Position numbers and translations under genes: made by a program. 64,000 nucleotides of DNA from the NCBI RefSeq assembly GCF_037911135.1, contig NZ_JBBLYU010000005.1:161790-225789 (forward strand), given 5' to 3'. This DNA is from Phaeobacter sp. A36a-5a. Its GTDB lineage: Bacteria > Pseudomonadota > Alphaproteobacteria > Rhodobacterales > Rhodobacteraceae. The notes beneath the pieces were generated by a model. The model was not told where the DNA came from, did no database searches, and saw only the letters and a program-made list of their open reading frames with translations. Shown piece after piece: positions 26,303 through 33,506 of the stretch. Positions within the stretch are counted from its first letter, which is position 1. Each line of letters begins with the position of its first letter.

Positions 26303-26683
26303 ATGCGATTCGCGGTACATATCCTGCCACGGCTGGCCATGATGCTAGCACTGGTGCTGGCCATGGTCGGCACCGGATTTGCACATCGCTATGACCGCGC
26401 CGTTGACTCGCCCGACTATGCCGCCTTTGTCGCCGCAGGCGGCACATTAAGCGATCTCTGTGGTGACAGCACGGACCCAGATCACGGTGCTCGTGCAAAA
26501 TGTGAGGCCTGCCGACTGACCGCTGCGGCCCTGATGCCGAGCCATCCAGAAACGCCCGGCCTGAGCTTGGTACAGCGTCCGAGAACACGCGCAGCCGTCG
26601 TCAAACCGCTGCGCCGCGACCGCCCGCGTGGTCCGGCACATCGCACCCGGGCCCCTCCAGCGCCATTGACCTTCCTTCTCTGA
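26303..26683 (+). CDS. Small exported Cys-pair protein (DUF2946-like)
   Basis: A 126-aa protein with a signal peptide (residues 1-27) and a C-x2-C motif preceded by another Cys (DLCGD...KCEACRLTAAALMP), resembling DUF2946 proteins, which often accompany copper or iron uptake genes. The C-terminal part is rich in Arg and Pro. It precedes a PepSY membrane protein by 59 nt on the same strand. A metal-related role is inferred. A 115-bp gap separates it from nnrS, so it probably has its own promoter. Confidence 0.72.
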   Translation: MRFAVHILPRLAMMLALVLAMVGTGFAHRYDRAVDSPDYAAFVAAGGTLSDLCGDSTDPDHGARAKCEACRLTAAALMPSHPETPGLSLVQRPRTRAAVVKPLRRDRPRGPAHRTRAPPAPLTFLL

Positions 26684-26742
26684 CGTCAATTGCAAACTAT
26701 GCGCTGCCACACCGGCAGCCAAAAAAGGCCTGGAGCCAACCT

Positions 26743-28131
26743 ATGACCCTGCCCCATTCCCCCGTGCAGCCGCAGGGCCGCACGCAGAAACTCTATTTTG
26801 CTGCCTGGCGGTGGCATTTCTACACCGGTCTGTTCGTCATTCCGTTTCTCGCAACACTCGCGCTAACCGGGCTGGCCATGCTGTGGATCGCCTGGGTCGA
26901 CGGGCGCGATGGCGAACGTACCCCCGTCACTGTCCAAGCCCACGCCCTGCCACTTTCGGCGCAGGCCGATGCCGCGCAGGCAATCCTGCCTGATGGCATC
27001 TTGAAAACATATGTGGCCCCCCGAGGGGCCGACCTCGCCGCGCTCTTTCGCATCGATCACGACGGTGACGCAGTGATGGTTGCGGTTGACCCCTATACGG
27101 CCACGGTCATCGAAACCTTCCCGCGCCGCAGCGGATGGTATGATTTCGCCGACAGTCTGCATAGCGATCTGATGCTCGGCGTCACTGGCGACCGCATCCT
27201 GGAAACCGCTGCCTCTCTGACCATGCTGCTGATCGCGACCGGCCTATACATGTGGTGGCACCGAAATCTGGGCTGGCGCCACGCATTGCTGCCGAGCCGG
27301 GGACGCGGCCGGACGACGTGGAGATCTCTGCACGGGGTGGTCGGTTTCTGGATTTCGCTTTTTCTTGCACTGTTTCTGGTTTCAGGCCTTGCCTGGGCCG
27401 GAATCTGGGGTGGGAAACTGGTTCAGGCCTGGAGCCAGTTTCCGGCGGAGAAATGGGACAACGTCCCCCTGTCCGGCGATACCCATGCCAGCATGGACCA
27501 CACCCGCCGCGAGGTTCCCTGGGCACTTGAGCAGACGCCGATGCCAGCTTCAGGGGGAACTGCGGGCATCAGCGGTGTTATCGGTGCAACTGTCGACATC
27601 GACAGCATTGACGCCCTGGCGCGCCATATCGGATTTGGCGGACGATATCAGCTCAGCATTGCACGCGGCGATACCGGTGTCTGGACCCTAAGCCGCGATT
27701 CCATGAGCACCGACAGTATCAACCCCACCTCTGACCGGACTGTCCATGTCGACCGCTACACCGGTAAGATTCTGGCGGATGTCCGATTTGCCGATTATTC
27801 TTGGCCCGGAAAGGCGATGGCCGTCGGGATTGCCCTCCATATGGGCACGTTGGGACTGTGGAGCGTTCTGGCAAATACGCTGGTTTGCCTCTCAATCCTG
27901 TTTCTATGTGCCAGTGCCGTGGTGCTCTGGTGGAAGCGTCGTCCTGCCAAATCAGGCCGCCTCTCCGCCCCGCCGATGCCCAAGGAGCTGCCTCTCTGGA
28001 AAGGCGCAGGACTGGTCGGAATTGCAGTATGCATTGCCTTTCCGATGGCGGGGCTGGCTCTTCTGGCGCTGCTGATGCTGGACGGGTTGATCCTGACGCG
28101 CCTGCCCGCGCTACGCCACCGCCTGACATAA
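26743..28131 (+). CDS. PepSY-associated transmembrane protein (putative ferric/siderophore reductase type)
   Basis: A 462-aa membrane protein with PepSY_TM organisation: helices near residues 24-48, 145-170, 195-220, 345-375 and 400-440, with large periplasmic PepSY-like loops between. Conserved His, Arg and Trp occur in AWRWHFYTGLF, WRSLHGVVGFW and ALHMGTLGLW, the pattern of haem-binding PepSY flavo-reductases. Relatives often reduce iron-siderophore complexes or accompany TonB receptors. GGAG lies 7 nt before the ATG. The partner gene upstream encodes a C-x2-C exported protein. Confidence 0.87.
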   Translation: MTLPHSPVQPQGRTQKLYFAAWRWHFYTGLFVIPFLATLALTGLAMLWIAWVDGRDGERTPVTVQAHALPLSAQADAAQAILPDGILKTYVAPRGADLAALFRIDHDGDAVMVAVDPYTATVIETFPRRSGWYDFADSLHSDLMLGVTGDRILETAASLTMLLIATGLYMWWHRNLGWRHALLPSRGRGRTTWRSLHGVVGFWISLFLALFLVSGLAWAGIWGGKLVQAWSQFPAEKWDNVPLSGDTHASMDHTRREVPWALEQTPMPASGGTAGISGVIGATVDIDSIDALARHIGFGGRYQLSIARGDTGVWTLSRDSMSTDSINPTSDRTVHVDRYTGKILADVRFADYSWPGKAMAVGIALHMGTLGLWSVLANTLVCLSILFLCASAVVLWWKRRPAKSGRLSAPPMPKELPLWKGAGLVGIAVCIAFPMAGLALLALLMLDGLILTRLPALRHRLT

Positions 28132-28193
28132 CACCAGCCGAAACATGCGGCAGATACGCCAGCGACCAGACATGCGCACGACCCAAGATATGA

Positions 28194-28218
28194 CTGCACC
28201 GCCCGATGGGCGGTGCAG
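28194..28218. terminator. Strong hairpin between convergent PepSY and chemotaxis operons
   Basis: Perfect 11-bp stem CTGCACCGCCC / GGGCGGTGCAG with a 3-nt loop, between the PepSY stop (28131) and the end of the chemotaxis operon (28225). Neither side has a long T-run, but the position between convergent genes and the stem strength support a terminator. Confidence 0.7.
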
Positions 28219-28224
28219 AGGGTC

Positions 28225-28569
28225 TCACTTCTGAGATGCGCTGGCCGGATCGCGGAGCCGGTCACGCAGTTTGTGCAATGTCACCACGGCGCTGCTATCG
28301 TTGAGATTGATACCGCCGGTTTCCTTCGCAAGCTTCTGTAGTTCCGCATAGAACTTTCCCAGGGCCGCAAGCGTCTGCACGACAAGATCGAAATCTTGCA
28401 GAGATTGCCGCTCTTCGCGGGTTGGAGGCGTCCCACGCTCAAAGATTGTAAGCACCGTATCTTCAAGCGCCTGCACCTGGGTTTGCAACCGCTGCATTTC
28501 CGCGCGTGACACATCGCAAAGATCACTCACCGTGTGACCCTTTGGCGGTGGTGTCGACTGCATGTTCAT
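28225..28569 (-). CDS. Small coiled protein at the end of the chemotaxis operon
   Basis: A 114-aa soluble, largely helical protein (coiled-coil-like stretch at about residues 20-50 and 60-85). I do not recognise the family. It overlaps the cheY stop by ATGA and is the last of seven chained genes, so it probably serves the same signalling system, for example as a phosphatase-like or scaffold protein comparable in position to CheZ. No CheZ motif is evident. Confidence 0.8.
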   Translation of the reverse strand: MNMQSTPPPKGHTVSDLCDVSRAEMQRLQTQVQALEDTVLTIFERGTPPTREERQSLQDFDLVVQTLAALGKFYAELQKLAKETGGINLNDSSAVVTLHKLRDRLRDPASASQK

Positions 28570-28952
28570 AGGCGGCCAACCACTTGCTCGATTGCCTGCT
28601 TCATCGTGGCAACGGTGAACGGCTTGCGAATGATGTTATTCATCGCCAGGCGACGACCGACTTCAACGATCTCCGGTGTCGGTTTGCCCGTGACGAGGAT
28701 AAAGCCTACACGTTGCGTCACGCGGTGCTCACGCAGCGCTTTCAGCAGGCCAAGCCCATCCATGCCCGGCATGTTGTAGTCGGACAGCACCAGGTGAACC
28801 GGATTGGTCACGAGCTTCTGAAACGCAGATTGCCCGTTGTTTTCAACCATGTAGTTACTCACGCCAAGCTCGTCCAGACATTGGGTCAGGATGCCTCGGC
28901 TGGTAGACATATCGTCAACGACCATCACACGCAGAGAGTCTTTCAAGCTCAT
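28566..28952 (-). CDS. cheY: CheY-type response regulator (first of two)
   Basis: A 128-aa single-domain receiver. The acidic pair is in VVDD (near residue 11-13), the phosphoacceptor Asp in LVLSDYNMPGMDG (near 57), and the Lys in IIRKPF (near 109). I chose the ATG at 28952, preceded by GAGGAA; the frame runs further upstream. It is separated from cheR by 37 nt. It probably carries the phosphorylated signal from CheA to the motor or acts as a phosphate sink. Confidence 0.92.
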   Translation of the reverse strand: MSLKDSLRVMVVDDMSTSRGILTQCLDELGVSNYMVENNGQSAFQKLVTNPVHLVLSDYNMPGMDGLGLLKALREHRVTQRVGFILVTGKPTPEIVEVGRRLAMNNIIRKPFTVATMKQAIEQVVGRL

Positions 28953-28989
28953 TTTTAGTTCCTCATTTTCTCTTTTTTTGCCGGACTGC

Positions 28990-29853
28990 TCAGGTGTTCC
29001 CACCGGCAGGAGAGTTTAAGTAAGTGGTGATCCCGACGGTCTGCAGCGCCGATGCCGCAGGGCCGGACATACGTTCCGAGTGGCCGATAAACAGATAGCC
29101 GCCCGGATTGAGACTGCGCTGAAAGGCGTGCCAGACCTTTTGCTGGGTCGGGGTATCAAAGTAGATGGCCACGTTTCGACAGAAGATGGCGTCAAACTTT
29201 CCTTTGAACGGAAAGGGTTCGATCAGGTTGAGCACACCAAATGTCAGCAGGGCACGCAGATCTTCGCGGATCGCACCATCTTGCCCTTCGATCTTATAGT
29301 AGCCGCTGTATTTCTGCGGGATCTGCGACAGCTCTTCAGCAGAGTAGCGTGCCGACGACGCCTTGCGGACAACAACAGGATCGATATCGGTGCCAAGGAT
29401 TTTGACATCCAGTTTCTCAACATCCGGGCACAGTTCCTTTAGCACCATCGCGATGGTGTAGGGTTCCTGCCCGTTCGAACACCCTGCCGACCAAATTCGC
29501 ACCCTATCTCCGCGACGCGCCTTTTCCAGGAGCGGCGGCAGCACGTCGTCGCGCAAAGTGTCAAAGTGATGCGGCTCTCGAAAGAACTGCGTCACATTTG
29601 TCGTCAGCAGAGACAGCAGCTCGCTGCGCTCCACATCCGCATTTGGTCCGTTCAACTCCTTCAGGTAGGATTTGAAATCGGTATAGTTGAGCTTGCGCAA
29701 CCGCCGCGCCAAGCGAGAAGAAACCAAGGGTTTCTTGCTGCTGGACATGGCCAGCCCAAAGTGCTTGTGCGCGAAATCGGCGATGGCTTCGAAATCCTGA
29801 TCAGACAGGGTGAAACCATCCGCACGAGAATCAATGGGATTGGCAATGGTCAC
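28990..29853 (-). CDS. cheR: CheR methyltransferase
   Basis: A 287-aa SAM-dependent methyltransferase that methylates Glu residues of chemoreceptors. The N-terminal helical domain with SSRLARRLR is followed by the Rossmann domain with IWSAGCSNGQEPYT (SAM site) and AIFCRNVAIYFD. Full length for the family. It overlaps cheW by ATGA (29850-29853). Confidence 0.96.
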   Translation of the reverse strand: MTIANPIDSRADGFTLSDQDFEAIADFAHKHFGLAMSSSKKPLVSSRLARRLRKLNYTDFKSYLKELNGPNADVERSELLSLLTTNVTQFFREPHHFDTLRDDVLPPLLEKARRGDRVRIWSAGCSNGQEPYTIAMVLKELCPDVEKLDVKILGTDIDPVVVRKASSARYSAEELSQIPQKYSGYYKIEGQDGAIREDLRALLTFGVLNLIEPFPFKGKFDAIFCRNVAIYFDTPTQQKVWHAFQRSLNPGGYLFIGHSERMSGPAASALQTVGITTYLNSPAGGNT

Positions 29854-30338
29854 GAGATCACCTGTTCCGGTACAGTGATGACCGCATCCAGATTGATGAT
29901 CCGCACCATGGTTTCATCGTGCGAAATAATCCCTTGGATGTAGTCCATCGTGTTGCGACTATCCACCGGCGGGGTGTCCTGGATATCATCCGGGTTGATC
30001 GAGATGATCTCCGATACTGACTCTGCCAGCAGACCAACCGGCTTGCCGTGCACCGAGACAACGATCACGACGTTTCGCTCGCTCGCTTCGGTCTGCTGCA
30101 GCCCAAATCGCGCGGACAGATCGTAGATCGGGATCACCGCGCCGCGTAGGTTCATCACGCCCAAGACATCTGCGGGCGCATGAGGCAGGATCGTCACCGG
30201 AGACCAGCGACGGATTTCCCGGATCTGCGTGATTTTCAGACAGAACGCCTGACCAGCAACGGTGAAACTGACAAATTCGCTGTGCTGGGCGTGTTTGACT
30301 TCTGAATCTTCATATTTGGCTTCAGCTTGCGATTGCAT
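29850..30338 (-). CDS. cheW: CheW coupling protein
   Basis: A 162-aa CheW-type adaptor joining CheA to receptors. Family motifs are VSFTVAGQAFCLKITQIREI, VMNLRGAVIPIYDLSARF and VGLLAESVSEII. It overlaps the end of cheA by 17 nt, so the two are translationally coupled. Confidence 0.95.
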   Translation of the reverse strand: MQSQAEAKYEDSEVKHAQHSEFVSFTVAGQAFCLKITQIREIRRWSPVTILPHAPADVLGVMNLRGAVIPIYDLSARFGLQQTEASERNVVIVVSVHGKPVGLLAESVSEIISINPDDIQDTPPVDSRNTMDYIQGIISHDETMVRIINLDAVITVPEQVIS

Positions 30339-32457
30339 TGCTTATTCTCCGCTCTGTGTCGAAAGCGGCTGCAGAAGGCGAAGCCGCAAGAATACTTTCA
30401 GGATCAAGGATCATAGCGATCTTACCGTCACCAAGAATGGTGGCAGCGGCGACGCCGGGAATATTCCCGCAAACGCCATCGAGGCTTTTGATGACCACCT
30501 GGCGTTGATCGTGAATATCGTCCACGGCCAAGGCACTGCGCTGACCAGTCTCCGTTTCTACCAGAAGATAGACGCCCGGTGGCTGATCCTGGTCGGCCTT
30601 GGACAATCCAAGCGCCCCGCCCACATCGCAAACAGGGACGAAGTTACCCCTGATCGACAGCAGCGTGCCATCGGCCCCCAGATTGTTGACCATGTCATCA
30701 CTGCCGCGCATTGTTTCGACAATGGACGTGATCGGGACAACCATCGTTTGGTCGGCGACCGAAACAACCATTCCATCCATGACTGCAAGTGTCAGGGGCA
30801 GAATGATGGTGAAGACCGACCCCTTGCCCGGGGTAGAGGCAATATTGATCCGCCCGCCCAAAGCTGTGACAGCGTTTTTGACCACATCCATGCCAACACC
30901 ACGCCCGGAGAGATTGGAAATCTCTTTGGCTGTGGAGAAACCAGGCAAGAACAACAGGTTGTCGATCTCGCTGTCGGTCAGGTCCGCATTCTCTGGAATG
31001 AGACCTTTGTCGATCGCGATCTGCTTCACCCGCGGGCGATTAACGCCGGCACCATCGTCCTTGATCTCGATACAGACACTACCGGACCGGTGAGACGCTG
31101 ACAGACGGATCTCGCCGCTGCGGCTTTTACCCGCAGCTTCGCGATCGTCGGGCTTTTCGACACCGTGATCGACCGCGTTCCGCAAGATATGGGTCAACGG
31201 ATCGGAGAGACGCTCGATGACCGTCTTGTCGACCTCGGTATTCTCACCCTCGGTGATCAGCTTAGCTGTTTTTCCAGTTGCGGCTGAGGCCTCACGAACA
31301 ATCCGCGCCATACGCTGAAACAGCGGTTTGACGGGTTGCGCGCGAATAGACATGACACCTTCCTGGATATCGCGGGCAAGATTTTTAAAGCCCTCCAGTT
31401 CGGTCTCGACATCCCGCAGATCCGCAACATCAAGGTTGGCAATTTGCTGTGCCAACATCGAATGGTTGATGATCAATTCGCCGACGGCGTTGATCAGACG
31501 ATCGACGCGTTCCAGGTCGACCCGCAGCGTTGGATTTGGCCCACGCTGCTCGGACTTCGCGGCCTCAGCTTTTGGCGCAGCCGCTTTCGCGGCCACCGGG
31601 GCCGCCACAGCCTCCGGTTCTGGAGCTGAGACCGGCGGTTCAAAAGGGGCAGCCACCTGATCACCGCCTTCCTCTGGAGCGGCACCAAATGCAGCCTCCA
31701 GTGCAGCCAGAGCATTGGCCTCGTCTTCTTCATCCATGTCGGATTCGATGGACAGCTCGCACAGCCCTTCGACAAACTCAAACACAGACTCGATTGCAGA
31801 CTTTGGCTCTGTTGTGGTGAGCGTCAAGGCCCAGATAAGATAGCTCTCGTCGGTATCCAGAGCATCGAAACCTGGCAACTCGCTCTCGTCAAGCGTCACC
31901 TCCAGCGTGCCCAGATCAGCTAGCGTCTGGAACAGGAAGTAAGGCTCGTTACCGGTCCCGTACATGTCTTTCAATGGATGGAAACGGATCGAGTAAACCC
32001 GCTCTTTCTCCACCTCGATTGGCGACATCTCAAAGGCACCGCCCAACCCCATGGGCTGGAAAACCACCTCTTCTTCATCCTCATCGATATATTCCTCGAG
32101 AGCCGCGATGAGCACATCGTGATGGGCCTCATCGGTGCTGCCACCATCGCGCGCGGTCGAAACGAGATCAGAGAGATGATCGCTGGAGCGCAGCAACAGC
32201 TGGATCAGCTTGGTATCAAGACCAAGCCGGTTGGCCCGCACTTCGTCAAAGACGGTTTCGAATTTATGGGCAAAGGCCACCAGCTCATCCAAGCCAAATG
32301 CGCCCGCCCCCCCTTTGATCGAATGAACCGCCCGGAAGACAGCATTGACCACCTCAGGGTCATGATCGCCTCCTTCGATAGCGGTCAAACCCTCATCCAT
32401 TGCTTCGAGGAGCTCTTCGCACTCCTCGAAGAATGTGTCCTGTATCGACCCGGCCAT
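30322..32457 (-). CDS. cheA: CheA chemotaxis histidine kinase
   Basis: A 711-aa kinase with the usual order: HPt domain (His in VHSIKGGAGAFG near residue 46), an Ala/Pro/Glu-rich linker (about 265-310), dimerisation helices (about 315-375), ATPase domain (HILRNAVDHGVE, DDGAGV, GRGVGMDVVK) and C-terminal CheW-like domain. It phosphorylates the two CheY proteins and CheB. It begins 1 nt after cheY (ends 32459 on this strand). Confidence 0.97.
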   Translation of the reverse strand: MAGSIQDTFFEECEELLEAMDEGLTAIEGGDHDPEVVNAVFRAVHSIKGGAGAFGLDELVAFAHKFETVFDEVRANRLGLDTKLIQLLLRSSDHLSDLVSTARDGGSTDEAHHDVLIAALEEYIDEDEEEVVFQPMGLGGAFEMSPIEVEKERVYSIRFHPLKDMYGTGNEPYFLFQTLADLGTLEVTLDESELPGFDALDTDESYLIWALTLTTTEPKSAIESVFEFVEGLCELSIESDMDEEDEANALAALEAAFGAAPEEGGDQVAAPFEPPVSAPEPEAVAAPVAAKAAAPKAEAAKSEQRGPNPTLRVDLERVDRLINAVGELIINHSMLAQQIANLDVADLRDVETELEGFKNLARDIQEGVMSIRAQPVKPLFQRMARIVREASAATGKTAKLITEGENTEVDKTVIERLSDPLTHILRNAVDHGVEKPDDREAAGKSRSGEIRLSASHRSGSVCIEIKDDGAGVNRPRVKQIAIDKGLIPENADLTDSEIDNLLFLPGFSTAKEISNLSGRGVGMDVVKNAVTALGGRINIASTPGKGSVFTIILPLTLAVMDGMVVSVADQTMVVPITSIVETMRGSDDMVNNLGADGTLLSIRGNFVPVCDVGGALGLSKADQDQPPGVYLLVETETGQRSALAVDDIHDQRQVVIKSLDGVCGNIPGVAAATILGDGKIAMILDPESILAASPSAAAFDTERRISNAIAS

Positions 32458-32458
32458 C

Positions 32459-32833
32459 TTAGGCTGCGGCCCCGGTGACGCGTTTCAGCGCGAAAATCAG
32501 GGATGCGTCGTCGAATGGCTTGGTGATCCATCCGGTCGCGCCGGCACCGCGGGCGCGGGCCTTCAGTTCGGGCGCGCTCTCGGTGGTCAGGACCAGGATT
32601 GGAACCTTGGAATTGATGCCTTCCCCGCGCAGCTCTTCAATGACGCCGAACCCGTCGAGGTTTGGCATGTTGATGTCGGTAATCACCACATCCGGAGCCA
32701 CGTCGGCATACATGTCCACACCTTCGCGGCCATCCACCGCGCAATGGTATTCAAAACCGGCCTCTTCAAGAGCGGCGGCCAGGAGATTCCGGATCGTGCG
32801 GGAATCGTCGATTGCCAGAACTTTCGTCTTCAT
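32459..32833 (-). CDS. cheY: CheY-type response regulator (second)
   Basis: A 124-aa receiver with acidic pair AIDDS (residues 8-10), phosphoacceptor Asp in VVITDINMPNLDG (near 54), Thr in VLTTES and Lys in ITKPFDD (near 106). It fits the canonical CheY form better than the one at 28566. The first codon overlaps the STAS gene stop (ATGA). Confidence 0.95.
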   Translation of the reverse strand: MKTKVLAIDDSRTIRNLLAAALEEAGFEYHCAVDGREGVDMYADVAPDVVITDINMPNLDGFGVIEELRGEGINSKVPILVLTTESAPELKARARGAGATGWITKPFDDASLIFALKRVTGAAA

Positions 32834-33117
32834 GCTGTTTCCTCGTCTTCAAATCGGTTGGGCTCGAGCCCCAAAAGAGTGAGCGATTTCCGGCACCCTT
32901 CAGTGATCTTAGAGACTGAGAACCCCAGCCCCTCCGATCGCCATTGCTGTTCTGCGCTCAGCAGAAGCTGCAGGCAGCGTGACGGCATGACCGCCACACT
33001 GCTGCAATCAATCTCCACTGCCTGAGTGCGCGCCCCGCGCAAGAATGAAATCAGCGGATCAAGATCCGAGAAAGCATTGGGCAGGTCCAAGATGTGTTTT
33101 TGCGTTTCCGTCGTCAT
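32830..33117 (-). CDS. STAS-domain protein heading the chemotaxis operon
   Basis: A 95-aa protein with the STAS/anti-sigma-antagonist pattern: a core Cys-Ser-Ser segment (VEIDCSSVAVMPSRCLQLLLSA) where a phosphorylatable Ser would sit, and SKITEGCRKSLTLLGLE near the end. Small STAS proteins head many alphaproteobacterial chemotaxis operons. I chose the ATG at 33117, where the domain starts; upstream open frame is not conserved-looking. Confidence 0.82.
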   Translation of the reverse strand: MTTETQKHILDLPNAFSDLDPLISFLRGARTQAVEIDCSSVAVMPSRCLQLLLSAEQQWRSEGLGFSVSKITEGCRKSLTLLGLEPNRFEDEETA

Positions 33118-33506
33118 GGTCAGCGATTCGCACCCCCGTATTCGGCGACAGGTTTCAAGTCGATACGGTAGGAGTAGACGCCGGGCCTTAATATTTGATT
33201 GCCGGACCGGCGCCCCGGGGCCCGGAATTAGCGAGGATTTGGCGGTAAAAACCAACTGCAATTTCGCAAAATTTTACCGGCTGCAAATCGTCTGAATTTT
33301 TCCGCCTGGCGTACCGCCACAAAAACAGCAGCAGCGTAGGGTAATATAATTATACGGACTCCGGCGGTGCCCCGGCTGTGGAGTTTTACCGGGAAATTGC
33401 CGTGAAAAACCAACCGCTCGTAAGCTCGAAATTAACTCCTAGCAGGCATCAAGAAGGGAAAGCAGAGGCCACCATCCTCTTCTTGTGCCTGTGAATGGAG
33501 TGTCCG
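33118..33506. promoter_or_regulatory. Divergent promoter region of the two chemotaxis operons
   Basis: A 389-bp stretch without a convincing gene, between the STAS-led operon and the MCP operon. It contains three TTTTACCG-type elements (33272-33278, 33384-33390, and inverted at 33244-33250) and an AT-rich palindromic TATAATTATA in the GTAATATAATTATAC segment near 33340-33355. The first and inverted elements form a 7-bp inverted repeat. It probably holds both promoters; no -35/-10 pair is certain. Confidence 0.5.
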
